NCBI RefSeq assembly: GCF_022807975.1
Contig: NZ_CP094358.1
Span: forward strand, 2,418,001-2,482,000
Direction of reading: 5' to 3'
Length of the DNA: 64,000 nt
Origin: Abyssalbus ytuae
Lineage (GTDB): Bacteria > Bacteroidota > Bacteroidia > Flavobacteriales > Flavobacteriaceae
Part shown: positions 9,737-19,011 of the stretch, in pieces
Position numbering within the stretch: position 1 is the stretch's first letter
Layout of the letters: each line of letters opens with the position of its first letter
Program-made: the position numbers and the translations under genes
Notes under the pieces: generated by a model
Databases searched by the model: none
The model's input: only the letters and a program-made list of their open reading frames with translations
What the model was told of the DNA's origin: nothing

Positions 9737-10567
9737 ATGTTTAAAAATGGAAAAGTTGTTTTCATATTAATAAATTCACTTTTAGTTCTGGCATGTTCAG
9801 GAGAAAAAAAGAAAAAACAAGAAACAACACAAAAAGTTGCGCCAAAGGAATATCAGTTAGTCTGGGCAGATGAATTTGATGGGAATGATGTAAATAAGGA
9901 TAACTGGTCTTTTGTAATATGGGATGAAGGAAGAGTTAACAACGAATGGCAAAAATATGTGGAAAATCCGGATAACTATAAGGTAGAAAACGGTTTTTTG
10001 CATATAACTGTTACAAAAACAGGAGATAACATTAAAGGCGGATATACTTCCACCCGTTTATCCAGCGCTGCAAAAAAAGAATTTAAATACGGAAGAATAG
10101 AGTTTAGAGCTAAGATGCCCGAAGGAAGAGGAACATGGCCTGCCCTGTGGATGCTGGGGAGCAATATAGACAAAGTAAAATGGCCAAAATGCGGAGAAAT
10201 TGACATAATGGAATATGTAGGCTTTCAACCGGATACCACCCACACCAATATTCACACTAAATATCAATCAGGAAACACAGATTTTCATGCTATCATTCCT
10301 TTAGCTTCTGCCGAAGAAGAATTTCACACCTATGGAATAACCTGGACTCCGGAAACTATTGAATTTTATTTAGACAATCCAAAAAATATAACTAATACAT
10401 ACGCACCCGAAATTAAAACTGAAGAAAACTGGCCGTTCGATCAACCCTTTTATCTTATAATGAATTTTGCAGTAGGAGGCACATGGGGAGGAAGCCTGGG
10501 AGTGGACGAAACTATTTGGCCGCAAACCATGGTAGTAGATTATGTGAGGGTTTATCAACTTAAATAG
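9737..10567 (+). CDS. GH16 family endo-beta-glucanase (laminarinase-like) lipoprotein
   Basis: A 276-residue lipoprotein (lipobox VLACS near residue 21, then a Lys/Glu linker). The GH16 jelly-roll fold is evident: LVWADEFDGNDVNKDNW at the start, GRIEFRAKMPEGRGTWPALWMLG in the middle, and the catalytic motif GEIDIMEYVG with Glu154 as nucleophile, Asp156 as helper and Glu159 as acid/base. The E-I-D-I-M-E form with the extra Met and the FYLIMNFAVGGTWGG segment are typical of beta-1,3-glucanases rather than agarases or carrageenases. It likely cleaves a beta-glucan outside the cell or in the periplasm. Family is firm; laminarin as substrate is likely but not proven. Confidence 0.92.
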   Translation: MFKNGKVVFILINSLLVLACSGEKKKKQETTQKVAPKEYQLVWADEFDGNDVNKDNWSFVIWDEGRVNNEWQKYVENPDNYKVENGFLHITVTKTGDNIKGGYTSTRLSSAAKKEFKYGRIEFRAKMPEGRGTWPALWMLGSNIDKVKWPKCGEIDIMEYVGFQPDTTHTNIHTKYQSGNTDFHAIIPLASAEEEFHTYGITWTPETIEFYLDNPKNITNTYAPEIKTEENWPFDQPFYLIMNFAVGGTWGGSLGVDETIWPQTMVVDYVRVYQLK

Positions 10568-10622
10568 ACAATTATAACCCTTACAATTAATTAAGGTTCA
10601 ATTTGCCTTAAAACCATCAATA

Positions 10623-12329
10623 ATGAAAAAAAAATTCCTATACCTTTTATTAATTATAGCTGTTTCGTGGTCCTGTGAAAAAAAAGTAAAAAAGGACGTG
10701 GTTGATGAAATTCTCCAAAAACCTAATATAGTTTTTATTATGGCCGATGACCATGCCATACAGGCTATAAGTGCATACGGAAATGAATTAAGCAAATATG
10801 CCCCAACACCTAATATAGACAGAATTGCAAAAAACGGTGCAATATTTAACCGAAGTTATTGTACCAATTCCATTTGCGGGCCCAGCAGAGCTGTTATACT
10901 TACAGGAAAACACAGCCATATCAACGGGTTCAGGCAAAATGATGAGAAATTTAACGGATACCAGCAAACCCTGCCTAAAATTTTACAAAAATCGGGTTAT
11001 CAAACAGCTATAATTGGTAAATGGCATTTGTTCGGATATCCGCAGGGATTTGATTATTGGGAAATTCTAAATGACCAGGGCAACTATTATAACCCGGAAT
11101 TTATCCGTATGGCAGACACTGTAAACATTGATGATTCAAGGGTAAATGTTTCTGCCGATAAGCCTGTGGATATTAAGGACACCATAACGGTAAACGGATA
11201 TGCTACAGATATTATCACCCACAAAGCAATCAACTGGTTGAAAAATCAAAAAAATCAAAATCAACCGTTCTTTTTAATGGTGCACCATAAAGCTCCGCAT
11301 AGAAACTGGATGCCTGCCCCCAGGCATTTAAATAAATACGACTCGGTAAAATTTCCGCTTCCTGATACATATTTTGATAAACACAATAATCAGCAGGCGG
11401 CCAAAGAGCAAATGCAAACCATTTATAAAGATATGTATGAAGGACATGACCTGAAAATGACAAAAAGTTATGGAAGCACTGAATTGGCACACAACCCATG
11501 GACTAAAGATTTTGACAGGATGACACCTGAACAGAGAAAAATATGGGACAGTGCATATCAGGCTAAAAACAAAGCTTTTCACAAGGCCAATTTACATGGG
11601 GAAGATTTGGCAAGATGGAAGGGACAGCGTTTCCTGCAGGATTATTTGGCAACTGTGGCATCCGTTGATGAAGGTGTTGGTGAAATACTCGATTATCTGG
11701 AGAAAACAGGTCTGGATGAAAATACGTTAGTAATTTACACTTCCGATCAAGGTTTTTACCTGGGAGAAAAAGGGTGGTTTGACAAACGTTTCATGTATGA
11801 AGAATCGTTTAGAATGCCTTTGCTTATGCAATATCCAAAAAGTATTAAACCGGGAACTCAGGTAAATGCCCTTATTCAAAATTTAGATTTTGCCCCTACT
11901 ATGCTTGACTTTGCCAACGCAGGTGAATATGCAAAGAATATGCAGGGAATATCTTTTAAACCTGTGTTGGATGGCAAGATAAAAGACGATGATTTTAAGG
12001 ACGTAATCTATTATCATTATTATGATTTTCCCAGCTTTCATATGGTAAAAAAACATTATGGAATTAGGACTAAAAAATATAAAATAATGCATTTTTATGA
12101 TGATAATGATGCATGGGAATTTTACGATATGGAAGCAGATCCTTACGAACTGAACAATCTTATTGACAGTCAAGAATATGAATCCGTTATTATCTCGATG
12201 AAAAGAAAATTAGATTCCGTTCAGAAAGTATATGGAGTTATAGAAAAAGAATTTGAACGTGCACCCAAAGAAAAAGTAGAAAAAACCTATGAATATTTTG
12301 AGAAATTAAGAGGGACACCGGTTAAATAG
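10623..12329 (+). CDS. S1-family sulfatase, lipoprotein
   Basis: A complete 568-residue formylglycine-dependent sulfatase. Residues 37-43 (VFIMADD) give the metal-binding Asp pair. Cys85 in CGPSRAVILTGKH is the residue converted to formylglycine by an FGE or anSME enzyme, not encoded here. GKWHLFG, SDQGFYLGEKGWFDKRFMYEESFRMP and the C-terminal FYDMEADPYELNNL complete the family pattern and resemble iduronate- or heparan-sulfatase-like subfamilies. The N-terminus ends in VSWSC (Cys18), so it is probably a lipoprotein. It lies between GH16 and the cytochrome gene. Together with the partial sulfatase at the window start it indicates a sulfated glycan target. Confidence 0.95.
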   Translation: MKKKFLYLLLIIAVSWSCEKKVKKDVVDEILQKPNIVFIMADDHAIQAISAYGNELSKYAPTPNIDRIAKNGAIFNRSYCTNSICGPSRAVILTGKHSHINGFRQNDEKFNGYQQTLPKILQKSGYQTAIIGKWHLFGYPQGFDYWEILNDQGNYYNPEFIRMADTVNIDDSRVNVSADKPVDIKDTITVNGYATDIITHKAINWLKNQKNQNQPFFLMVHHKAPHRNWMPAPRHLNKYDSVKFPLPDTYFDKHNNQQAAKEQMQTIYKDMYEGHDLKMTKSYGSTELAHNPWTKDFDRMTPEQRKIWDSAYQAKNKAFHKANLHGEDLARWKGQRFLQDYLATVASVDEGVGEILDYLEKTGLDENTLVIYTSDQGFYLGEKGWFDKRFMYEESFRMPLLMQYPKSIKPGTQVNALIQNLDFAPTMLDFANAGEYAKNMQGISFKPVLDGKIKDDDFKDVIYYHYYDFPSFHMVKKHYGIRTKKYKIMHFYDDNDAWEFYDMEADPYELNNLIDSQEYESVIISMKRKLDSVQKVYGVIEKEFERAPKEKVEKTYEYFEKLRGTPVK

Positions 12330-12411
12330 ATGAGGATATTCTTTAAATTTGAATAACTTATTTTTTAAATAAAGGAAAGCAATAAATAAACCCTGCGGCA
12401 GAGAACTTAAA

Positions 12412-14694
12412 ATGAAAAAGGAAACACTTAAAGTAATTATTTCTTTTAAGTTGATAATACTGTGGGGATTTTTACTTTTTTCTGGCTCTTCCTGTAACAG
12501 GAAAAAAGAAGAATACATCCCTGTTTCTGAGCAAAATACTACAGTTACTTTCCTTTCAGCAAAAGTAATTCCTGATAATGATTTTGCAGGAAGTGAAAAC
12601 TGCCGGGAATGCCACCCCGATCAATTTAAACAATGGAAGGGCTCTCATCATGACAAAGCCATGCAAATAGCTCAAAGAGAAACTGTTTTGGCAAAATTTG
12701 AAGGAGAAGTTTTTAAAAGCCAGGGAGTAACTTCCCGTTTTTTTGAAAATGAAGGCGGTTTTTATGTAAACACTGAGGGGCCCGATGGAGAATATCATGA
12801 TTATAAAATTGTTTACACCTTTGGTATAACCCCTTTACAACAGTACATAGTTAAGTTCCCCGATGGCCGTTATCAATGTTTAAGAACCGCATGGGATACA
12901 CGACAAAATAAGTGGTTTGACCTTTATCCGGACTTTAAAGTGGTGCATTCCGAATGGTTACATTGGTCCAGGGGAGGGTTAAACTGGAATAATATGTGTT
13001 CTGATTGCCATTCAACCAACGTCCGGGAAAATTATGACCCCAACACTCTTAGCTATGACACTAAATTTTCCATTATTAACGTAAGTTGTGAAGCTTGCCA
13101 CGGACCGGGGAAAAAACATATGGAAAATGCAAGGTTAAAAGGTGACAAATATGACTCAAAAAGTACCTATATGCAAATGACTGGCATGACAAAACCAAAA
13201 GAACTGGTAGATCAATGTGCAAGATGCCATATGCGAAGGGAACAAATTTCAGGAGGATTTAATTTTGAAGGAACCCTGTTAGACCACTATTTCCCCCAGT
13301 TAATCGAACCCCCGCTTTATCATGCAGACGGGCAAATTTTAGATGAAGTCTATGTATATGGATCTTTTATCCAAAGTAAAATGTATCAAAACAATGTGTC
13401 ATGTAATAACTGTCATGACTCGCATTCTCTTAAATTAAAATTTGAAGGGAATAAACTATGCTTTCAGTGCCATGATCCGGAAAAATATGAGACCCCGTCC
13501 CATCATTTTCATGAAGGGATAACAGAAGCTGTTAAATGTGTCAATTGCCATATGACCGGTAAAATATATATGGGAAACGATTTCAGACGCGATCATAGTT
13601 TCAGGATCCCACGTCCGGATTTAAGCTTAAAATACGGAACACCTAATGCCTGCACACAATGCCATACTGAAAAAGATGATAAATGGGCCTGGGAAGCATT
13701 TAAAAAACAATATGGAGAGCCGGAGTATACACATTTTTCAGAAAAACTGGCTCGGGGAATTTCAGGGGAGTCAAATTCTCATCATTCATTGTTAGAACTG
13801 ATAAGTGATGAAACCCAACCGGAGATAGTAAGAGCATCAGCAGTAAAAGCAATTTCATATAATGAAAACTTTAATAACGTTGAACTTTATATCAAACTAT
13901 TAAACGATCAATCAGCTTTAGTAAGAGGAGTTAGCCTTGATATTTTAGGAGAAAATAACTCTTCAGATTATTTTAATTACTTATTGCCAAAATTAAAGGA
14001 TGCTAAGCGGTCTGTTAGAATAAAAGCTTTTTTCTCTCTGGCTGCTATACCAGGAAATTTAATACCGGAAGATTATAAAGAAATTTACAAAACCACGGAA
14101 AAAGAGTTTTTAACCTACCTCGATGTAAATGCGGATTTTGCAGAAGGATTAGCCAAAAAAGCTATTTATTATCAAAGAAAAGGAGAATTGATAAAAGCAA
14201 AAGAAACCTATCAACAAGCATTAAAAATAGACGATAAGAACTATATGGTCAGGACCAACCTGGCTAATTTATACTACACTACCGGCGAACCGGAAAAAGC
14301 AGAAAAAGCCTTTAAGAAAATTATTGAACAGGAACCCGAATTCGGATTTTCATACTATTCCCTGGCCCTGCTCTTTGCAGAACTGGGAAGGATAGATGAA
14401 GCTATTATCCAAATGGAAAAAGCATACAAATTAATGCCTTCCAATCACAGGGTTATTTATAATCTTGCGTTGCTGTATGAAAAAAAAGGAAATTTCATCA
14501 AGGCTAAAAAAGTCTTTGATACAGGATTAAAACTTGACCCCGATAATGAAGAACTCTTATATGCTTTGGCATTTCACTATCTCAATCAAAATAAAAAAGA
14601 AGAAGCATTAAATATTACCCAAAAGATGATTGATTTATATCCGGATAAGCCATTATACCAAAACCTATTAAATAAAATAAAAAGTGACTTATAG
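12412..14694 (+). CDS. Octahaem c-type cytochrome with HEAT-like and TPR repeats, lipoprotein
   Basis: A 760-residue protein with a lipobox at FSGSSC. I count eight CxxCH haem-binding motifs: CRECH, CSDCH, CEACH, CARCH, CNNCH, CFQCH, CVNCH and CTQCH, all in the first 420 residues. The region after them (about 440-560) looks like HEAT repeats (PEIVRASAVKAIS, ALVRGVSLDIL), and the C-terminus has several TPR units (AKETYQQALKIDDKNYMVRTNLANLYYTTGEPEKAEKAFKK is one, abbreviated here by its ends). The protein should sit in the periplasm or on a membrane and move electrons. It lies 12 bases before the GH31 start, so it is likely co-transcribed with glycan genes; why is unknown. Redox partner not visible. 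Confidence 0.88.
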   Translation: MKKETLKVIISFKLIILWGFLLFSGSSCNRKKEEYIPVSEQNTTVTFLSAKVIPDNDFAGSENCRECHPDQFKQWKGSHHDKAMQIAQRETVLAKFEGEVFKSQGVTSRFFENEGGFYVNTEGPDGEYHDYKIVYTFGITPLQQYIVKFPDGRYQCLRTAWDTRQNKWFDLYPDFKVVHSEWLHWSRGGLNWNNMCSDCHSTNVRENYDPNTLSYDTKFSIINVSCEACHGPGKKHMENARLKGDKYDSKSTYMQMTGMTKPKELVDQCARCHMRREQISGGFNFEGTLLDHYFPQLIEPPLYHADGQILDEVYVYGSFIQSKMYQNNVSCNNCHDSHSLKLKFEGNKLCFQCHDPEKYETPSHHFHEGITEAVKCVNCHMTGKIYMGNDFRRDHSFRIPRPDLSLKYGTPNACTQCHTEKDDKWAWEAFKKQYGEPEYTHFSEKLARGISGESNSHHSLLELISDETQPEIVRASAVKAISYNENFNNVELYIKLLNDQSALVRGVSLDILGENNSSDYFNYLLPKLKDAKRSVRIKAFFSLAAIPGNLIPEDYKEIYKTTEKEFLTYLDVNADFAEGLAKKAIYYQRKGELIKAKETYQQALKIDDKNYMVRTNLANLYYTTGEPEKAEKAFKKIIEQEPEFGFSYYSLALLFAELGRIDEAIIQMEKAYKLMPSNHRVIYNLALLYEKKGNFIKAKKVFDTGLKLDPDNEELLYALAFHYLNQNKKEEALNITQKMIDLYPDKPLYQNLLNKIKSDL

Positions 14695-14706
14695 CACCTT
14701 ATTAAA

Positions 14707-16491
14707 ATGAAACACACTTTCCTCTTAACATTTCTTCTTATTGTATTATATCCATGCTGTAAAAAACCTGTGGAAGACAAAATTTATGTACATAATTTAC
14801 CTCCGGAAGCAGACATAAATGTGGTTATTCCTCCGGCATGGGCTTTTGGAATTATTTATGGAGCATATACCAATCAAGAACAAAGCATTGAATTAATTAA
14901 CCAGATTATAGAGTATGATTATCCTATTGATGCTTTTTGGATTGACTCCTGGATTTGGGATTGGAAAAATAAAGGCAAAGGCCCTGATAAATATATGGAT
15001 TTTGTGGGCGATACAATTTCCTACCCTCATATGGAAGGTATGTGGGACTATATGAAAGAAAAAAATATAAAATCAGGAATGTGGATGTGGGATTGCATTT
15101 TAAAACCAGGCAATGAAGAGGTGTATAATAATTTTAAAGAAAGAGGATATTTCACGCATGAGTTTATCAACACTAATGGTTGGCATAACGGTACACAAAC
15201 AACCATAATAGGAGATGACAGCAAAGAAGTAAAAGGCACCTGGTGTGGTAACATAGACTTTAACAATGATGAAGCAGTTGCTTATTTTAAATTGAAAACC
15301 AAACATTTTTTTGACAAGGGCCTGGATTTTATCAAACTGGACAGAACAGATGCCATAAATGTTTGTAAAAGGATGTTTGAAATGTCTCAGGATTTTGGAA
15401 AAGAAACCAGGGGTCGTGGGTTTATCCTGTCACATAGTAATGGTGTAAATAATGAAGAGTATAAAAAATATCCCGGAAAATGGACCGATGATACCCGGTC
15501 AGATTGGTCTTATGAAACTCAAAGCCGGGAATTTTCTCCCTGGCTGCCTAAAGTTTCTTTTAAAGAAAATCTTGCCATGTACACTGATACGAATAAACAT
15601 TTTCATAAAATTCCTTTTTTGGCCAATGATATGGGTGGGTTTGCCGTTAGTAATAATGGATATATTGATGAAGAATTATATATACGGTGGCTGGAGTTTG
15701 CCATGTTTGTACCCTTAACAACTCCTTTCTCCCAACCCGAAAACAAAACAGGAAATATAGCTTTTAAAGTTTCCGAAAGGGCAAACCGGATATTTAAAGA
15801 ATATGCCCACTTAAAAATGAAATTATTTCCCTATATCTACAGTTATGCCCACAAATCGAGAATAGAAGGGATAAACACCATACGACTCGTTCCTGGTCAT
15901 TTATATCAATACCAGTTTGGGGAAGAAATTTTGGTAGCACCGGTATATGAATCGTCTCAAACCAGAAGAAAATTATATTTACCGGGAACCTCAAAATGGA
16001 TAAACTATTGGAGTGGAGAAGTTTATCAAGGCGGACAAGAAATTATAACGGATGCCCCTCTTGATAAAATCCCGCTGTTTATAAAACAGGGAGCCATTAT
16101 ACCACAACGTAAATACTCACGATCCATTGAATCAGGGAATAATAATATAATAGAACTGCATATATATCCGGGTAGTGAAGGAAGTTTTTCCTTAATAGAA
16201 GATGATGGTATAAGTAATCATTATTTAAAAGGTGTATATGCACTTACTAATATGGAGCTGAAAACAAATAAGAAAGGATTTAACCTTGTAATTAATCCTG
16301 TGTCAGGTTGTTATGAAGGGATGAAGGAGCTTCGCCAATGGGAAATAATAATTCATGATAGTAAAGTCCCGGCAACAGTAAAACTGGAAGAGAAAGAGCT
16401 AAAATTTAAGATTTCAAAAAGATCAATGTTAATAGATCCTTTTAAATCGGATAAAAAAGAAAAGTGTATTGTGAAGTTTGAATATGATTAA
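14707..16491 (+). CDS. Glycoside hydrolase family 31 enzyme
   Basis: A 594-residue exo-acting glycosidase with a lipobox-like LYPCC near residue 18. The barrel has FWIDSWIWDWKN, then LDFIKLDRTD where Asp212 fits the GH31 nucleophile, then KYPGKWTDDTRSDW, whose Asp pair fits the acid/base position, and FLANDMGGF, the conserved block following it. The C-terminal beta-domains follow (LYLPGTSKWINYWSGEVYQGG). GH31 members act on alpha-glucosides, alpha-xylosides or alpha-galactosides with retention; the motif here diverges from the classic DxxxE forms, so specificity is open. Fifteen bases separate it from the GH92 gene, with which it probably forms one operon. Confidence 0.88.
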   Translation: MKHTFLLTFLLIVLYPCCKKPVEDKIYVHNLPPEADINVVIPPAWAFGIIYGAYTNQEQSIELINQIIEYDYPIDAFWIDSWIWDWKNKGKGPDKYMDFVGDTISYPHMEGMWDYMKEKNIKSGMWMWDCILKPGNEEVYNNFKERGYFTHEFINTNGWHNGTQTTIIGDDSKEVKGTWCGNIDFNNDEAVAYFKLKTKHFFDKGLDFIKLDRTDAINVCKRMFEMSQDFGKETRGRGFILSHSNGVNNEEYKKYPGKWTDDTRSDWSYETQSREFSPWLPKVSFKENLAMYTDTNKHFHKIPFLANDMGGFAVSNNGYIDEELYIRWLEFAMFVPLTTPFSQPENKTGNIAFKVSERANRIFKEYAHLKMKLFPYIYSYAHKSRIEGINTIRLVPGHLYQYQFGEEILVAPVYESSQTRRKLYLPGTSKWINYWSGEVYQGGQEIITDAPLDKIPLFIKQGAIIPQRKYSRSIESGNNNIIELHIYPGSEGSFSLIEDDGISNHYLKGVYALTNMELKTNKKGFNLVINPVSGCYEGMKELRQWEIIIHDSKVPATVKLEEKELKFKISKRSMLIDPFKSDKKEKCIVKFEYD

Positions 16492-16505
16492 TCCCCAGAG
16501 TATTT

Positions 16506-18578
16506 ATGCCATTCTTAATTCAATATAAAAAATTAATACTTTGTAGCCTGGTTTTGATGGTTTCTGTACAATTGCGATGTCAAATACCACCTTCAACAAT
16601 AGCTGAGAATGCCAAATATATAAATCCGTTTATATGTACGGCTAATGATCACGGACAAACTGATCCTTCAGCCGGTGTTCCTTTCGGCATGGCTAAACCC
16701 TGTGCCGACACGTATCCATTGGGGCATGCCGGCTATAATTATAATTCAAATAAAATATTAGGATTTTCAAATACCCGGATTTCAGGAGTGGGATGTGATG
16801 GAGCAGGAGGTAACATTCGTATTTTTCCTTCTGTAATTGGTGACACTACCCTGCAATCATTAAAAAGTGATTTTTTTAAAGAAACAGAAGTAGCCAAGGC
16901 CGGATATTATTATGTAAAACTTAAAAATAATATTGCCGTAGAGTTGTCCGCAACGAGAAACACAGCTTTTCATCAGTATAATTTCCCGAAAACTTCAAAA
17001 CCCATACTTGTTATTGACCTGTCTTCATCTTTTAACGGAAAGGCTCAGGAACACCATCAAATACACGATAATGGGATAATTTCAGGATGGGTATCCGGAA
17101 AAAATGTTTGTAATAAAGGAAATTATAAGTTTTATTTTGCGATTAAAACAACCCGGGAATTTTATGCGGCAGAAGAAATAAATTCAAAGATCTGTTTAAA
17201 ATACAAATCACAGGAAGATAACTCCATTTTACTAAAATGTGCCTTGTCAGTGGTAAGCAGGCAACATGCTGTTAACAATCTAAAAGAGAGTGATAGTTAT
17301 AGCTTTGAAAACGTTGTTAAGAAGGCTTATTCCGAATGGAATAAAAAAGCCAATGTAATTAAAGTGGAAACCGAAAATGATACCTTAAAACGTATTTTTT
17401 ACAGCCACCTTTTTCACGCTTTACAAACACCCTTTTCTGTGAGTGAAGAAGATGGTTCTTATAAAGGGAGCAATGCCCGGATATATTCTAATTCGGGAAA
17501 AAGGTATTTTCATGGATGGTCTGTTTGGGATACCTTTCGTACCAAATTGCCTCTTTTCACCCTGCTTTATCCTGAAGATTTAAGTGAAATGATGGGGTCG
17601 GTTAAAGAACTTTATAAACAAGGCAAACCCCAATGGGCTTCCGAAACCGAACCATTTATTACCGTTCGTACGGAACACTCTGTAATAGCATTGCTGGATG
17701 CTTACAAAAAGGGCTTGTTAAATTTTTCCCTGGAAGAAATTTATCCCCTGCTGGAGAAAGAAATAAGCGGTTTATCATTTAAGACTCCTGATAACGTACT
17801 GGAATTATCTTACGATATTTGGGCGCTGGCTCAAATATCAAAAGAATTAAACAAGGCTGATGAGTATAAATATTACCTGAAAAAAGCACATCAGTATAAA
17901 AATATTTGGATTGAGAAATTTAAATATATGGACGATAGATCCGATATTATGCATGGAGATGGCTTATATGAAGGCACTCTCTGGCAGTATAGATGGTTTG
18001 TTCCTTTTGATATAGACGGGCTTCAGGCATTGGTTGGTGGTAAAAAAGATTTTGAAGAACAACTGGATTACTTTTTTAAGGAAGAACTTTTTAATATTGG
18101 TAATCAACCGGACATTCAAACCCCCTACCTTTATAATTATACGGCATCTCCCTGGAAAACTCAACAACTGATCAATAAAATTCTTACCCGTGAAACAAAC
18201 AACTGGTACGGCACCCACCATAAATTAAAAACTCCGGTTACAAAAAAAGTGTTTACCGACACTCCTGAAGGATACATCGCGGAGATGGATGATGATGCAG
18301 GCACAATGGCATCATGGTTTATTTGGTCGTCCATTGGGTTATACCCTATTTGTCCGGGTGAACCGGTACTGGCAATTACTTCGCCTTTATTTAACCGTAC
18401 CGTTATTAAAACAAAAAGTGAAGATTTGGAGATTATTGCCCACAATTTAACCAAAAAGGCCATATATATTCAAAAAATCACTTTAAATGGTGAGCCTCTG
18501 GAGAATTTTTTTATCAGTTTCAATAAAATAAAAAACGGCGGAAAACTGGAACTTTTTATGAGTGAAAAGCCGTATTGA
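16506..18578 (+). CDS. GH92 family exo-alpha-mannosidase
   Basis: A 690-residue secreted enzyme (signal peptide ending near RCQ). The family features are clear: YINPFICTANDHGQTDPSAG and GHAGYNYNSNKILGFSNTRISG at the N-terminal beta-sandwich, FHGWSVWDTFRTKLPLFTLL in the helical barrel, and DDDAGTMASWFIWSSIGLYP plus PGEPVLAITSPLF near the end. GH92 enzymes are calcium-dependent inverting exo-alpha-mannosidases acting mostly on alpha-1,2, -1,3 or -1,4 links. Last gene of the same-strand run. It suggests mannose side chains or an N-glycan-like substrate; the linkage cannot be read from the sequence. Confidence 0.93.
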   Translation: MPFLIQYKKLILCSLVLMVSVQLRCQIPPSTIAENAKYINPFICTANDHGQTDPSAGVPFGMAKPCADTYPLGHAGYNYNSNKILGFSNTRISGVGCDGAGGNIRIFPSVIGDTTLQSLKSDFFKETEVAKAGYYYVKLKNNIAVELSATRNTAFHQYNFPKTSKPILVIDLSSSFNGKAQEHHQIHDNGIISGWVSGKNVCNKGNYKFYFAIKTTREFYAAEEINSKICLKYKSQEDNSILLKCALSVVSRQHAVNNLKESDSYSFENVVKKAYSEWNKKANVIKVETENDTLKRIFYSHLFHALQTPFSVSEEDGSYKGSNARIYSNSGKRYFHGWSVWDTFRTKLPLFTLLYPEDLSEMMGSVKELYKQGKPQWASETEPFITVRTEHSVIALLDAYKKGLLNFSLEEIYPLLEKEISGLSFKTPDNVLELSYDIWALAQISKELNKADEYKYYLKKAHQYKNIWIEKFKYMDDRSDIMHGDGLYEGTLWQYRWFVPFDIDGLQALVGGKKDFEEQLDYFFKEELFNIGNQPDIQTPYLYNYTASPWKTQQLINKILTRETNNWYGTHHKLKTPVTKKVFTDTPEGYIAEMDDDAGTMASWFIWSSIGLYPICPGEPVLAITSPLFNRTVIKTKSEDLEIIAHNLTKKAIYIQKITLNGEPLENFFISFNKIKNGGKLELFMSEKPY

Positions 18579-18602
18579 GAGAATTACATTTTACTTAAAA
18601 CT

Positions 18603-18626
18603 ACCTTCAAAAACAGAAGGTTTTTA
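18603..18626 (+). terminator. Weak terminator after GH92
   Basis: A short stem (ACCTTC / GAAGGT) with an AAAAACA loop and a T run (TTTTTA) lies 24 bases after the GH92 stop. The stem is only 6 bp, so strength is uncertain, but it closes the glycan operon. Confidence 0.55.
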
Positions 18627-18912
18627 TAAACTTTAATATTTCTGTATATAAAAAAGCAGTATAAAGGATGTATACCCATATTAACATAGGGTTTATTATA
18701 AACTCAAACCCCATTGGACATGGCATTGATATAAATTTCTAAGTCTGAAAAAAAGACCTAAACATTTTTTATCCGGGAATATAACAAGATAAATAGTTAA
18801 ATTTATAAACCTATAATAGGTTAGGCAAAAATTAATGACATAGATTAAAAATTATGATGGAACTGCTCACGGTTTGTATATTTATTCTGATAAAAACTAA
18901 AAAATATAAAAA

Positions 18913-18991
18913 ACGGCTTGTTCACCTTCGTGCCAGTTTGAAAACTTAAGCTTTAAAACCCGCACTACTCAAAGCCGAGACCGTTGTAGTT
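18913..18991 (+). other. Folded cassette-boundary-like sequence
   Basis: Outer arms ACGGCTTG (18913) and CAAAGCCG (18970-18977) enclose an inner imperfect palindrome centred on CTTAAG (18936-18959, 10 of 12 positions paired). The 3' part reads AGCCGAGACCGTTGTAGTTA immediately before the start of the GNAT fusion gene. The layout resembles recombination sites that bound single-gene cassettes. A true integron attC core (GTTRRRY) is not seen, so the mechanism is unproven. Confidence 0.4.
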
Positions 18992-19011
18992 AATAAGACA
19001 AACTTCACATT

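Larger units (their letters stand above)
18579..19011. other. Intergenic junction between the PUL and an acquired-looking cassette region
   Basis: About 430 bases without a supported gene. It holds the weak terminator at 18603 and, just before the next start codon, a GC-richer folded segment (18913-18991) unlike the surrounding AT-rich DNA. Nothing else is recognised. Confidence 0.55.

Noticed and set aside
18913-18991. Integron attC site
   Set aside because: The inverse core GTTRRRY is not present in the right place and no integrase gene is nearby, so I call it only cassette-like.
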